64,000 nt of DNA from Microbacterium sp. C7(2022) (GTDB lineage Bacteria > Actinomycetota > Actinomycetes > Actinomycetales > Microbacteriaceae): contig NZ_JAPEHV010000002.1 in assembly GCF_028823665.1 (NCBI RefSeq), forward strand, positions 62,001 through 126,000, read 5' to 3'. Below the pieces are notes generated by a model that was not told the DNA's origin, ran no database searches, and worked only from the letters and a program-made list of their open reading frames with translations. Shown in pieces: positions 7,930 to 16,343 of the stretch. Both the position numbers and the translations under genes were made by a program. The stretch's first letter is position 1. Each line of letters begins with the position of its first letter.

Positions 7930-8974
7930 ACGGCTGGAGGAACTGCTCGGCATTCAGACGCCGATCGTGCTCGGCCCCTTCGGCGGGCTGTCCTCGGTGG
8001 AGCTGACCGCCGCGGTCAGCGGCCTCGGCGGCCTCGGCTCCTACGGCCTGTATGGCTATACCCCGGAGCGCATCCGCGAGACGGTGCAGGCGCTGCGCGC
8101 GGCGACCGCGAACCCGTTCGCCGTGAACCTATGGCTGCCGACCGGGGACGAGGTCGACCCGATCGACGCCGACCTGGACGCCGCGATCGGCGCCGTGGCC
8201 CCGTTCTTCGCCGAGCTCGGCATCGACGTCCCGCCGGTGCCGGCCCGGTTCCTGCCCGACATCGACGAACAGCTCGAAACCGTGCTCGAGACGCGGCCCG
8301 CCGCGGTGAGCCTCGTCTACGGCGTGCCCCCGGCCTGGTTCCTCGACCGCGCCCACAGCCTCGGGATCCGGGTGATCGGCACCGCCACGACCGCCGAGGA
8401 AGCGGTCGCACTCGAAGCCAGCGGCGCCGACGCGATCGTCGCGACCGGCTTCGAGGCCGCCGGCCACCGGGTCTCCTTCCTAGCCCCGGCCGAACAGTCC
8501 CTGGTCGGCACGATCGCGCTCGTACCGCAGGTCGTCGACGCCGTCACGATTCCCGTCGTCGCGGCCGGCGGGATCGGCGACAGCCGCGGAGTCGCCGCTG
8601 CCTTTGCACTCGGCGCCTCCGGCGTCCAGGTCGGCACCGCCTTCCTGCGCACCCGGCAGTCCGCCGCCCCCGACGCGCACCGGGAGGCGATCAGCCACAG
8701 CCCCGCGCACGGCACCATGCTGACCCGGGCGATGAGCGGCCGCCTGGCCCGCGGCATCCCCAACCGCGCCACCAGCACGATCGAAGATCAGCGGGCGATC
8801 GCCCGGTTCCCCGCACAGAACTGGCTCACCGGCCAGTTCCGCACCGAAGCCGCCCGCCAGAACCATGGCGAGCTGCTCTCACTGTGGGCAGGACAAGCGG
8901 CCGCGGTGTCCCGCTCGACCGAAGCAGACGAGGTGTTCGCCGAACTCACCGCAGGCGTGCCCGATGGACACTGA
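7916..8974 (+). CDS. Nitronate monooxygenase (2-nitropropane dioxygenase family)
   Basis: This 352-residue flavoprotein is a TIM-barrel enzyme of the nitronate monooxygenase / 2-nitropropane dioxygenase family, which oxidises alkyl nitronates using FMN and O2. Seen: the N-terminal LGIQTPIVLGPFGGLSSVELTAAVS, the active-site region ATGFEAAGHRVSF (His at the position of the catalytic base), and FMN-phosphate segments PVVAAGGIGDSRGVAAAFALGASGVQVGTAFL. ATG 7916 has AGGAG nine bases upstream. It overlaps the small zinc-ribbon gene by 14 bases and the next gene by 11. In this context it may detoxify nitro compounds; the true substrate is unknown. Confidence 0.88.
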   Translation: MSGTRRLEELLGIQTPIVLGPFGGLSSVELTAAVSGLGGLGSYGLYGYTPERIRETVQALRAATANPFAVNLWLPTGDEVDPIDADLDAAIGAVAPFFAELGIDVPPVPARFLPDIDEQLETVLETRPAAVSLVYGVPPAWFLDRAHSLGIRVIGTATTAEEAVALEASGADAIVATGFEAAGHRVSFLAPAEQSLVGTIALVPQVVDAVTIPVVAAGGIGDSRGVAAAFALGASGVQVGTAFLRTRQSAAPDAHREAISHSPAHGTMLTRAMSGRLARGIPNRATSTIEDQRAIARFPAQNWLTGQFRTEAARQNHGELLSLWAGQAAAVSRSTEADEVFAELTAGVPDGH

Positions 8975-9357
8975 GCTACGCGCCAGCACAACCATCGACG
9001 CGGACCCGGCGGCCGTGTTCAGCCACTTCACCGACCCCGTGCTGCTCACGCACTGGCTCGCCACCACGGCCCGCATCGCCCGCACCGACGCCGGCCAGGT
9101 ACTCCACGCCGACGCCGACGGCCGGCACATCACCGCACTCGCCCTCGATCAGCGCCCCGCCGGCTGGGTCATCTACCAATGGCGCATCACATGGCCCGGA
9201 GAGCCCCAACCACTCGACACCCGACTCGAACTCGCCATCCACCGCGACGCGAACCTGATCCGCGTCGACGTCGTCCACTGGCACCTGGACGCACGATTCC
9301 TAGCAGGACTGGCACTCGCGACTCGAACGACTGCAACACACGGCAGGCGCCCGATAG
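8964..9357 (+). pseudogene. SRPBCC (START/AHSA1-like) protein, apparently frameshifted near its 3' end
   Basis: From ATG 8964 the frame reads a clear SRPBCC N-terminus: STTIDADPAAVFSHFTDPVLLTHWLA, followed by beta-strand-like segments up to LIRVDVVHWHLDARFLAGL. After about 9309 this frame turns into low-complexity Arg/Pro-rich sequence that runs to 9836 across the next gene. One base forward, the other frame gives WHSRLERLQHTAGAR and a TAG at 9355-9357, the short amphipathic helix with which SRPBCC domains end. A one-base insertion (or two-base loss) between about 9300 and 9310 would explain this. It may be a true mutation or a sequencing error. SRPBCC domains bind hydrophobic ligands. Confidence 0.55.
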
Positions 9358-9546
9358 GCCGCCCGCCCTCACGCATGCAGCGGCGCATCCAGCCGCGATG
9401 CAGTGTGTATGCCATCTGCCCTGCGATCTCTCAGACAGCGCGGCGACGCCGTGGGGGAATGGCAGGGCAGCCGACAGTAGGTGCGCCCGGACGAGACACG
9501 CCGTACCCGGAACGACAAGACGACGACCCGAAAGAGGCGCATCGTC

Positions 9547-9795
9547 ATGTTCGAACAAATCGTCCAGATCGCTGGAGCTCTGCTGATCCTCAGCGCATTC
9601 GTCGCCACACAAACACGCCGCCTGAAGCACGATTCCTGGACTTACCTCCTACTCAACCTGGTCGGCTCCGCGACGCTCGCAGTCCTGGCACTCCAAGGAC
9701 AGCAATGGGGATTCCTACTCCTGGAGGGCGTCTGGGCCATCGTCTCCATCGCAGGAGTGATCACCAAGCTGCGTACTCACGGCGAATCGCAGTAA
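9547..9795 (+). CDS. CBU_0592-like small membrane protein
   Basis: This 82-residue protein has three hydrophobic segments (IVQIAGALLILSAFVA, WTYLLLNLVGSATLAVLAL and GFLLLEGVWAIVSIAGVI). The sequence QIAGALLILSAF...TYLLLNLVGS...FLLLEGVWAIVS matches the small CBU_0592-type integral membrane family of unknown function. ATG 9547 has GAGGCG ten bases before it. The gap 9358-9546 before it holds no ORF I can support and presumably its promoter. It sits between the accessory block and the tRNA-Val gene and may be a flank of the block. Confidence 0.8.
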   Translation: MFEQIVQIAGALLILSAFVATQTRRLKHDSWTYLLLNLVGSATLAVLALQGQQWGFLLLEGVWAIVSIAGVITKLRTHGESQ

Positions 9796-9878
9796 GTAGC
9801 GCGTCTAGCGGATGCCGTCCCGATATGGCCGAGTGAACGGTCCATCACTACGACGGCCACGCATGGAACTGAGCGCGC

Positions 9879-9923
9879 GAAAAAGCCCCGTTCACTCGCG
9901 GCTTCCGCGTGATTCCGGGGCTG
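9879..9923 (-). terminator. Terminator of the minus-strand tRNA-Val gene
   Basis: On the minus strand, AGCCCCG and CGGGGCT pair across an inner CACGCGG/CCGCG stem and are followed directly by a run of T (TTTTT). It begins eight bases after the tRNA 3' end. Confidence 0.75.
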
Positions 9924-9930
9924 TATCCGG

Positions 9931-10003
9931 TGGGCGATACCAGACTCGAACTGATGACCTCTTCCGTGTGAAGGAAGCGCGCTACCAACTGCGCCAATCG
10001 CCC
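9931..10003 (-). tRNA. tRNA-Val (CAC)
   Basis: A 73-base cloverleaf on the minus strand. The acceptor GGGCGAT pairs with ATCGCCC, followed by discriminator A. The anticodon stem CTTCC/GGAAG encloses the loop TTCACAC, anticodon CAC. The T-loop GTTCGAGTC is present. CCA is not encoded. It is the only tRNA of the cluster on this strand, and its 3' end points at the accessory block. Confidence 0.93.
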
Positions 10004-10094
10004 CTTTGGCCCCAACGGGCCGGTTCACGATACTACCTGATCCCCGAGGCAGGAACGAACCACATACGGTGACACGCGCGGGGTGCCGCCAGTT

Positions 10095-10122
10095 TTGCAC
10101 ATTGGCCGATCTGAGCTAATGT
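10095..10122 (+). promoter_or_regulatory. Promoter of the plus-strand tRNA cluster
   Basis: TTGCAC at 10095-10100 and TAATGT at 10117-10122 are separated by 16 bases and lie about 40 bases before tRNA-Gly. They fit a housekeeping sigma-factor promoter that would transcribe Gly-Cys-Val as one unit. Confidence 0.5.
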
Positions 10123-10160
10123 TTAACGAGTGCCCGGGGTGCGAATCCCGGAAACAAAAT

Positions 10161-10233
10161 GCGGATGTAGCGCAGTTGGTAGCGCATAACCTTGCCAAGG
10201 TTAGGGTCGCGAGTTCGAGTCTCGTCATCCGCT
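10161..10233 (+). tRNA. tRNA-Gly (GCC)
   Basis: A 73-base cloverleaf. The acceptor GCGGATG pairs with CATCCGC, discriminator T. The anticodon loop TTGCCAA gives GCC, and the T-arm contains GTTCGAGTC. CCA is not encoded. Confidence 0.95.
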
Positions 10234-10288
10234 CGAGTGTAGGGAAGCTTTCGGAGAATGGCTCCCGGCACGTGGGGTCAAACCACAC

Positions 10289-10359
10289 GGTGGCGTGGCC
10301 GAGCGGCTAGGCACCGGCCTGCAAAGCCGTTTACACGGGTTCGAATCCCGTCGCCACCT
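10289..10359 (+). tRNA. tRNA-Cys (GCA)
   Basis: A 71-base cloverleaf. The acceptor GGTGGCG pairs with CGCCACC, discriminator T as usual for Cys. The anticodon loop CTGCAAA gives GCA, and the T-arm GGGTTCGAATCCC is perfect. Confidence 0.95.
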
Positions 10360-10385
10360 CGCCTCATAACTGAATAGCCTTTTAG

Positions 10386-10460
10386 GCGCGATTGGCGCAG
10401 CGGTAGCGCGCTTCCCTGACACGGAAGAGGTCACTGGTTCGATCCCAGTATCGCGCACCA
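10386..10460 (+). tRNA. tRNA-Val (GAC), CCA encoded
   Basis: The acceptor GCGCGAT pairs with ATCGCGC, discriminator A at 10457, followed by an encoded CCA to 10460. The anticodon loop CTGACAC gives GAC. Much of the body matches the minus-strand tRNA-Val(CAC), so the two are diverged duplicates in opposite orientation. Confidence 0.95.
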
Positions 10461-10465
10461 CCACA

Positions 10466-10494
10466 AAACCCCCGGCTTTCCGGGGGTTTTTTGT
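10466..10494 (+). terminator. Rho-independent terminator after the tRNA cluster
   Basis: AACCCCCGG and CCGGGGGTT form a nine-pair stem with a four-base loop, followed by a run of T. It lies six bases after the tRNA-Val CCA end. Confidence 0.92.
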
Positions 10495-10553
10495 GTTCCT
10501 CTCTGGTCCGCTCATGCCAGACCTGGTGCGGTGGGAGCTTTCCGAGTCGTCGA

Positions 10554-10559
10554 TAGACT
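10554..10559 (+). promoter_or_regulatory. -10 element for a leaderless thrS mRNA
   Basis: TAGACT is followed by exactly six bases and then the GTG start at 10566, so the transcript probably begins at the start codon. Confidence 0.55.
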
Positions 10560-10565
10560 GGGGGT

Positions 10566-12557
10566 GTGACTGATGTGTCGTATCCCGCGGATGGTTTCGC
10601 TCTGTTCCCCGACCGCTCCGTCGTCGCCCTGCGGGTGAACGGCGAACTCAAAGACCTCGCGACGGTGGTCACAGAAGCGGATGATGTAGAACCCGTCACG
10701 ATCGACAGCGCCGATGGCCTCAGCATCCTGAGGCACTCGACGGCCCACGTGCTTGCACAGGCCGTGCAGAGGATCAACCCGCAGGCGAACCTGGGCATCG
10801 GCCCGCCTATCACCGACGGCTTCTACTACGACTTTCAGGTGGATGAGCCCTTCACTCCCGAAGACGTCAAGGCCATCAAAAAGGAGATGGAACGCATCGT
10901 CCGCGAAGGTCAGCGTTTCGTCCGCCGTGTCGTGACCGACGATGAAGCCCGCGCCGAGCTTGCCGACGAACCGTTCAAGCTGGAACTGATTGGGCTCAAG
11001 GGTGGGTCTGCTGAAGCCGCCGAAGGGGCGTCCGTCGAAGTCGGCGCCGGTGAACTGACGATCTACGACAACACGAACCGCGACGGTGAGACGGTCTGGA
11101 AAGACCTGTGTCGCGGGCCGCATGTGCCAGGCACACGCATGATCGGAAACGGATGGGACCTGACCCGCGTCGCCGGCGCATATTGGCGGGGGAGCGAGAA
11201 GAATCCCCAGCTGCAGCGCATCTACGGCACTGCCTGGCCGACGAAGGACGAACTCCGCGCATATCAGCAACGACTTGAAGAAGCCGCGAAGCGCGATCAC
11301 CGCAAACTCGGCAAGGAGCTCGACCTGTTCTCGTTCCCCGACGAGATCGGGCCGGGTCTGTCGGTGTTCCATCCCAAGGGCGGCATCATCCGCTACGAGA
11401 TCGAGCGCTACATGCGCGAGCGGCTGCTCGCCAGTGGCTACGACGTGGTGAACACGCCGCACATCACCAAGGGTGATCTGTTCATGACCAGTGGTCACCT
11501 CCAGTGGTACGCCGATGGCATGTACCCCCCGATGGTGCTCGACGAGGTTGTCGACGAAGACGGGCACACCTCACGTGAGGGTCAGGAGTACTACCTGAAG
11601 CCCATGAACTGCCCGTTCCACAATCTGATTTTCCGCTCTCGTGGGCGCAGCTATCGTGAGTTGCCTTTGCGACTGAGCGAGTTCGGTTCCGTGTACCGAT
11701 ATGAGAAGAGCGGCACACTCGCGGGACTCACACGCGTACGCGGTATGACTCAAGATGACACGCACATCTACGTCACGGCTGACCAAGTCAAGGGTGAGCT
11801 CACACACAGTCTCGAGTTCGTGCTGCAGACGCTCCGGGACTATGGGCTGAACGATTTCTATCTCGAGCTGTCAACTAAAGAAGACGGAAATCCGAAGTTC
11901 ATCGGGGCCGACGAGATGTGGACCGAGGCGACCCAGACACTGCGCGAGGTGGCAGAAGCTTCGGGACTCGAACTCGTCGCAGATCCCGGCGGCGCCGCGT
12001 TCTACGGCCCCAAGATCTCGGTCCAGGCGCGCGACGCGATCGGTCGCACCTGGCAGATGTCGACGATCCAGCTCGATTTCAATCAGCCCGAGCGGTTTGA
12101 ACTTGAGTACACCGGCCCCGATGGCGAGAAGCACCGCCCGGTCATGATTCACCGGGCGCTCTTCGGTTCGATCGAGCGGTTCTTCGCTATCCTGCTCGAG
12201 CACTACGCGGGAGCCTTCCCTGTGTGGCTGGCGCCGGTTCAGGTCGTGGGCGTGCCCGTGGCCGATGACTTCGCCGACCATCTTGACGACGTCATCTCCG
12301 GGCTTCGTGCCGCAGGTGTACGCGCCGAACTCGACCGCAGTGACGACCGCATGCAGAAGAAGATTCGCACGCATACGACGCAGAAGGTGCCGCTCATGCT
12401 CATCGCCGGTGCGCAGGATCGGGATGCCGGCACGGTGTCGTTCCGCTTCCGTGACGGTTCTCAGGAGAACGGGGTTCCCGTCGCAGATGCCGTGCGCCGT
12501 ATCTCGGAGGCGATCGCTTCCAAGGCGCTGGTGAACACCGCCGAGGACTTCGCGTGA
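10566..12557 (+). CDS. thrS: Threonyl-tRNA synthetase
   Basis: This 663-residue class II synthetase charges tRNA-Thr. Order: a degenerate TGS-like segment at about residues 8-40, the editing domain with [11 protein letters not shown], the catalytic core with the zinc-binding Cys in [15 protein letters not shown], motif-2 region [10 protein letters not shown], motif 3 near [13 protein letters not shown], and an anticodon-binding domain ([26 protein letters not shown]). GTG 10566 follows a -10 hexamer at leaderless spacing; no T-box leader fits in the 70 bases after the tRNA terminator. The stop overlaps the HIT-family gene by four bases. Confidence 0.97.
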   Translation: MTDVSYPADGFALFPDRSVVALRVNGELKDLATVVTEADDVEPVTIDSADGLSILRHSTAHVLAQAVQRINPQANLGIGPPITDGFYYDFQVDEPFTPEDVKAIKKEMERIVREGQRFVRRVVTDDEARAELADEPFKLELIGLKGGSAEAAEGASVEVGAGELTIYDNTNRDGETVWKDLCRGPHVPGTRMIGNGWDLTRVAGAYWRGSEKNPQLQRIYGTAWPTKDELRAYQQRLEEAAKRDHRKLGKELDLFSFPDEIGPGLSVFHPKGGIIRYEIERYMRERLLASGYDVVNTPHITKGDLFMTSGHLQWYADGMYPPMVLDEVVDEDGHTSREGQEYYLKPMNCPFHNLIFRSRGRSYRELPLRLSEFGSVYRYEKSGTLAGLTRVRGMTQDDTHIYVTADQVKGELTHSLEFVLQTLRDYGLNDFYLELSTKEDGNPKFIGADEMWTEATQTLREVAEASGLELVADPGGAAFYGPKISVQARDAIGRTWQMSTIQLDFNQPERFELEYTGPDGEKHRPVMIHRALFGSIERFFAILLEHYAGAFPVWLAPVQVVGVPVADDFADHLDDVISGLRAAGVRAELDRSDDRMQKKIRTHTTQKVPLMLIAGAQDRDAGTVSFRFRDGSQENGVPVADAVRRISEAIASKALVNTAEDFA

Positions 12558-13138
12558 CGTCAGCATCCGACCTCCCTCGCCCCAGCACGGCGGGGGAGCA
12601 GGATGCCACCTCCGACATTCCGGCTTCGGAGTTCGCCGGTGTGCCGGATCAGTTCCAGCGCTTGTGGACGCCCCATCGGATGGCCTATATCCAGGCGGGT
12701 CCCGAAGTGCTGCGCAAGGAATGTCCCTTTTGTGCGGCGCCGGATAAGTCAGACGAGGACGGACTCATCGTCCACCGTGGCCGTACGGCTTACGTTCTGT
12801 TGAACCTGTTCCCGTACAACTCCGGGCACCTCTTGATCTGCCCGTACCGTCACATCGCCACGTACGACCAAGCCACCGCAGAAGAGGTTGCCGAGATCGG
12901 TGCACTTACGCAGCGAGCGATGACCGTGCTGCGCGGTGTGTCACGATGCGATGGCTTCAACATCGGCATGAATCAAGGAAGTGTGGCTGGTGCCGGCGTC
13001 GACGAACACCTGCATCAGCACGTCGTGCCGCGGTGGGCGTCGGATGCGAATTTCTTCCCGATCATCGCGCGGACGAAGGCGTTGCCGCAGTTGCTGGGCG
13101 AGGTGCGCGACACCGTCGCCAGCGCCTGGGACGTCTGA
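12554..13138 (+). CDS. HIT-family nucleotide hydrolase/phosphorylase
   Basis: This 194-residue protein belongs to the histidine-triad family. The active-site motif [10 protein letters not shown] is at about residues 151-160, preceded by the conserved [14 protein letters not shown] and the zinc-pair Cys motif ECPFCAAPD near residue 57. Actinobacterial members of this shape are AP4A phosphorylase-like or GIG2-like nucleotide-binding enzymes. GTG 12554 overlaps the thrS stop, so co-expression with the synthetase is likely; removing Ap4A by-products of aminoacylation is a reasonable inference. It ends six bases from the convergent pdxY. Confidence 0.88.
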   Translation: MTSASDLPRPSTAGEQDATSDIPASEFAGVPDQFQRLWTPHRMAYIQAGPEVLRKECPFCAAPDKSDEDGLIVHRGRTAYVLLNLFPYNSGHLLICPYRHIATYDQATAEEVAEIGALTQRAMTVLRGVSRCDGFNIGMNQGSVAGAGVDEHLHQHVVPRWASDANFFPIIARTKALPQLLGEVRDTVASAWDV

Positions 13139-13144
13139 ACGGCC

Positions 13145-13996
13145 TCAGCGCACGCGTGAGACAGCGAACTGCATGCGCGGGTTCGCGTACGCCTCTTGGC
13201 TCTCGATGAGCTGAAGTTCGCGTTCGCCTGACGCATGCGTGCGCTCGAGGAGGTCGTAGACACTCGAAACGGTGCGCGCGAGTGCATCCGAGGCGTCGCC
13301 ACTGCGTCGATAGTGCGCGGTGAAGAGCGCCGCCGTCACATCGCCCGACCCGTTCGCCTTCATCGGGAGTCGGGGCGTCTGCACGATCCATGCGCCGTCG
13401 TCATCAACCGCGAGCATCTCGATGGTGTCGGCGGGTTGATCCGGGCGTTCCACGCTCGTGACAAGCACGGTCCGTGTGCCGCCGTCCCGGATGATGTCGG
13501 CGGATGCGAGCGTGGATTCCAGCGTGTTCGGCTGGGTGTCGGTGAGATATCCGAGCTCGAACTGATTGGGAGTGATGAGGTCCGCAGCGGGGACGACGCG
13601 GTCGCGCAACAGCACCGGAATCGCGGGAGCCACGAAGCACCCCGATTTTGCGTTCCCCATCACGGGGTCGCACGCGTAGATCGCGGTGGGATTTTTGGAC
13701 TTGACGCGCTCCACGGTCTCGAGGATCACATCAGCGATGCCCTCACCGCCCTGGTAGCCGGACAGGATTACGTCGATGCTCTCAAACGCTCCTCGTTCTT
13801 CGATTCCGCGAATCACTTCGCGGACGTCGGAGGGATCGATCATCGGTCCTCGCCACGCACCGTAGCCGGTGTGGTTGGAAAAGTTGACTGTGTAGACCGG
13901 CATCACCTCCACGCCGATTCGTTGGAGCGGGAAGACGGCAGCGGAGTTGCCGACGTGACCGTACGCCACAGCCGACTGAATCGAGAGGATCTTCAC
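13145..13996 (-). CDS. pdxY: Pyridoxal kinase
   Basis: This 283-residue ribokinase-like enzyme phosphorylates pyridoxal in the B6 salvage pathway. Seen: the N-terminal KILSIQSAVAYGHVGNSAAVFPLQRIGVEV, the phosphate-region segment YACDPVMGN, and the catalytic-loop motif LPMKANGSGDVTAALF with the GSGD aspartate. It overlaps pdxR by four bases, giving a pdxR-pdxY operon facing away from pdxST. Converges on the HIT gene with a six-base gap and no visible terminator between them. Confidence 0.92.
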   Translation of the reverse strand: MKILSIQSAVAYGHVGNSAAVFPLQRIGVEVMPVYTVNFSNHTGYGAWRGPMIDPSDVREVIRGIEERGAFESIDVILSGYQGGEGIADVILETVERVKSKNPTAIYACDPVMGNAKSGCFVAPAIPVLLRDRVVPAADLITPNQFELGYLTDTQPNTLESTLASADIIRDGGTRTVLVTSVERPDQPADTIEMLAVDDDGAWIVQTPRLPMKANGSGDVTAALFTAHYRRSGDASDALARTVSSVYDLLERTHASGERELQLIESQEAYANPRMQFAVSRVR

Positions 13997-15330
13997 TGCT
14001 CGATCATCCCACGCGCGACCGCGACGTCACGCGCGGCCGCCACGTCGTCGGCGAGACGTTGTGCGTCACTTGCGCCCAGATCATGCACCGTCAACCGTAG
14101 ATGCCTCCGCGCTGACTCATCCGCGAGAACGAATTCGTCTCCCGTCCGGGCGAGCCAGCCTCGCCTCATCAGTTGCTCGGCCACGGCCTGTCCTGACGTA
14201 CCGACGTCGACCCAGAGATTCATGCCGTCCCGGCTCTCACACGCAAGATCGCGGGTGGCGAGGAGGGAACGAAACTCGGTGTTGCGCTGTGCGTAGTGGG
14301 CGCGGGCGCGTTCGATCGTCGCTGTGGAATCGGCGTCGGTCAGTAGCGCGTGCGCCAGACGTTGCAGCAGGTGGCTGACCCAGGTCGTGCCCGGGCTTAG
14401 GCGCAAGGCGAGTCGATCGGCTGTCGGCCCGTCCGAGGCAACAACGGCGAGGCACATGTCCGGGCCGAGAAATTTCGACACCGATCGAACGACCGCCCAT
14501 CTCTGGTGATCGGTGGGGATGACCGAGTGGTACGTCTGATCTGAGAGGAGTGAAAAGTGATCGTCTTCGATGATGAAGAGATATGGATGCTCGGCGAGCA
14601 GAGCACGCAACTCGGACGCCCGTTCCGCCGAGAGGCTCACGCCGGTGGGATTCTGCGCGCGCGGGGTCAAGACCACGGCGCGCACGCCAGCCTCGATGGC
14701 CGATCGTAGCCCGTCTACGGTGATTCCTTGCTTGTCAACGCGGACGGGCACTGCTCGGTAGCCGCCCAGTCGCACGGTTTGAATACTCGCGAGGAAGCAC
14801 GGATCCTCGAGCGCGACGGCGTCGTCGCGAGTGAGCGCCCCCGCGAGCAGCCGCTCGACGGCATCGACGGCCCCGCCGGTAACGGTGAGTCGCGCACGCG
14901 CGGTCTGGGGCACAGCATCCGACATCCACTGAGCCGCCCACTGCTCAAGGTTTGGGTCGATGACAGGTTCGCCGTAGAGGACCGGGCGCTCGGCGATCCG
15001 GCGCAGCACGGCGGTGAACCCGGGAATCAAGGCGGGATCGGGATTACCCGTGCCGACGTCACGGAGAACCGCGCCCTGACTGTATCCCTCTTGGGCATGT
15101 GCGTGCTGCGACGCCACGCTGGTGCCGGCCCTGCCGCGGGAGACGACGATCCCCGCCTGAGCGAGCGTGCGGTACGCCGACACCACGGTGTTGCGGTTCA
15201 CCCCCAACTTCTCGGCCAGCCCGCGGACCGGTGGCAGCGTCTGGCCGGCCGCGAGGGATCCTCTCTCGACCAGCTCGCGCACACTTTCCACGATCTCGGC
15301 AGCCGTGCCGCCTCGAATGTTGCCGGTCAT
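13993..15330 (-). CDS. pdxR: MocR/PdxR-type regulator (GntR HTH fused to aminotransferase-like domain)
   Basis: This 445-residue MocR-subfamily protein has a GntR winged helix at about residues 8-75 (LPPVRGLAEKLGVNRNTVVSAYRTLAQAG) joined to a fold-type I aminotransferase-like domain. The latter has DPCFLASIQTVRLGGYRAVPV and LTPRAQNPTG, and the PLP-lysine region VRSVSKFLGPDMCLAVVAS. Members sense PLP and control B6 synthesis genes. I chose ATG 15330 because AAAGGTGA lies just upstream; the longer frame to 15402 runs through the operator palindrome. Divergent from pdxS, so it likely regulates pdxST, itself and the co-transcribed pdxY. Confidence 0.88.
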   Translation of the reverse strand: MTGNIRGGTAAEIVESVRELVERGSLAAGQTLPPVRGLAEKLGVNRNTVVSAYRTLAQAGIVVSRGRAGTSVASQHAHAQEGYSQGAVLRDVGTGNPDPALIPGFTAVLRRIAERPVLYGEPVIDPNLEQWAAQWMSDAVPQTARARLTVTGGAVDAVERLLAGALTRDDAVALEDPCFLASIQTVRLGGYRAVPVRVDKQGITVDGLRSAIEAGVRAVVLTPRAQNPTGVSLSAERASELRALLAEHPYLFIIEDDHFSLLSDQTYHSVIPTDHQRWAVVRSVSKFLGPDMCLAVVASDGPTADRLALRLSPGTTWVSHLLQRLAHALLTDADSTATIERARAHYAQRNTEFRSLLATRDLACESRDGMNLWVDVGTSGQAVAEQLMRRGWLARTGDEFVLADESARRHLRLTVHDLGASDAQRLADDVAAARDVAVARGMIEQ

Positions 15331-15377
15331 TGCGTCACCTTTCACGATGCCTGAGTGTACGGCCTGGCCCATGCTAT

Positions 15378-15397
15378 CTTTTGGCCTAGGCCAAAAG
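15378..15397. promoter_or_regulatory. Perfect 20-bp palindrome, probable PdxR operator
   Basis: CTTTTGGCCT (15378-15387) is followed directly by its exact reverse complement AGGCCAAAAG (15388-15397). A further GGCC at 15397-15400 repeats half the core after the A-run. It lies between the divergent pdxR and pdxS starts, 48 bases from pdxR and 46 from pdxS. Confidence 0.75.
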
Positions 15398-15443
15398 GCC
15401 ATCCTTGCGGCGCCGTCGTGCGCTCCCGACGAAGGTGACAGTT

Positions 15444-16337
15444 ATGAGCACTTCCCCCCAGACCGGTTCGTCGCGCGTGAAGCGCGGACTCGCGGAGATG
15501 CTGAAAGGCGGCGTCATCATGGATGTCGTCACCGCCGATCAGGCAAAGATCGCCGAAGATGCCGGCGCCGTTGCGGTGATGGCTCTCGAGCGGGTACCCG
15601 CCGACATTCGTGCCGAGGGGGGCGTCTCCCGTATGAGTGACCCAGACATGATCGACAGCATCATCTCCGCCGTCTCAATCCCGGTGATGGCTAAGGCGCG
15701 TATCGGGCACTTCGTCGAAGCGCAGGTGCTTCAGGAGCTCGGCGTCGACTACATCGATGAATCCGAAGTGCTCTCTCCGGCGGACTACGTGAACCACATC
15801 GACAAGTGGAACTTCACTGTTCCCTTCGTGTGCGGTGCGACAAACCTCGGCGAGGCTCTGCGCCGTATCAACGAAGGTGCGGCCATGATCCGCTCCAAGG
15901 GTGAAGCGGGCACCGGCGATGTTTCCGAAGCCACCAAGCACATCCGCAAGATCACTGCCGAGATCAACACGCTGCGGTCAATGACCAAGGACGAACTGTA
16001 CGTGGCGGCGAAGGAGCTTCAGGCGCCGTACGAGCTCGTCGCCGAGGTTGCCGAAACCGGCTCGTTGCCTGTCGTACTGTTCGTCGCCGGTGGCGTCGCG
16101 ACCCCCGCGGACGCCGCGATGATGATGCAATTGGGCGCGGACGGAGTCTTTGTCGGCTCGGGAATCTTCAAATCGGGAAACCCCGCGCAGCGCGCGGCCG
16201 CAATCGTGAAGGCCACCACGTTCCACGACGATCCTCAGGTGATCGCGGACGTGTCGCGAGGGCTTGGCGAAGCGATGGTCGGTATCAACGTCGCCGACCT
16301 TCCCGCTCCGCATCGGCTCGCCGAGCGCGGCTGGTAG
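15444..16337 (+). CDS. pdxS: PLP synthase, synthase subunit
   Basis: This 297-residue TIM-barrel enzyme makes pyridoxal 5'-phosphate from ribose 5-phosphate, glyceraldehyde 3-phosphate and ammonia supplied by PdxT. Seen: [31 protein letters not shown], the substrate lysine in VMAKARIGH, the [13 protein letters not shown] segment and the phosphate-binding [32 protein letters not shown] 15444 has GAAGGTGA upstream. It forms a two-gene operon with pdxT, six bases apart, opposite pdxR across the palindrome. Confidence 0.98.
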   Translation: MSTSPQTGSSRVKRGLAEMLKGGVIMDVVTADQAKIAEDAGAVAVMALERVPADIRAEGGVSRMSDPDMIDSIISAVSIPVMAKARIGHFVEAQVLQELGVDYIDESEVLSPADYVNHIDKWNFTVPFVCGATNLGEALRRINEGAAMIRSKGEAGTGDVSEATKHIRKITAEINTLRSMTKDELYVAAKELQAPYELVAEVAETGSLPVVLFVAGGVATPADAAMMMQLGADGVFVGSGIFKSGNPAQRAAAIVKATTFHDDPQVIADVSRGLGEAMVGINVADLPAPHRLAERGW

Positions 16338-16343
16338 ACGTCG

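Noticed and set aside
8131-9258. 375-codon plus-strand ORF within the nitronate monooxygenase gene
   Set aside because: Arg/Pro-rich low-complexity translation in an alternate frame; the overlapping enzyme frame has clear family motifs.
8964-9836. Reading the SRPBCC frame through to 9836 as one protein
   Set aside because: After about 9309 the sequence is low-complexity and crosses the well-supported small membrane protein gene at 9547.
10496-10565. T-box leader for thrS
   Set aside because: Only about 70 bases separate the tRNA terminator from the start, and the promoter is at leaderless spacing.
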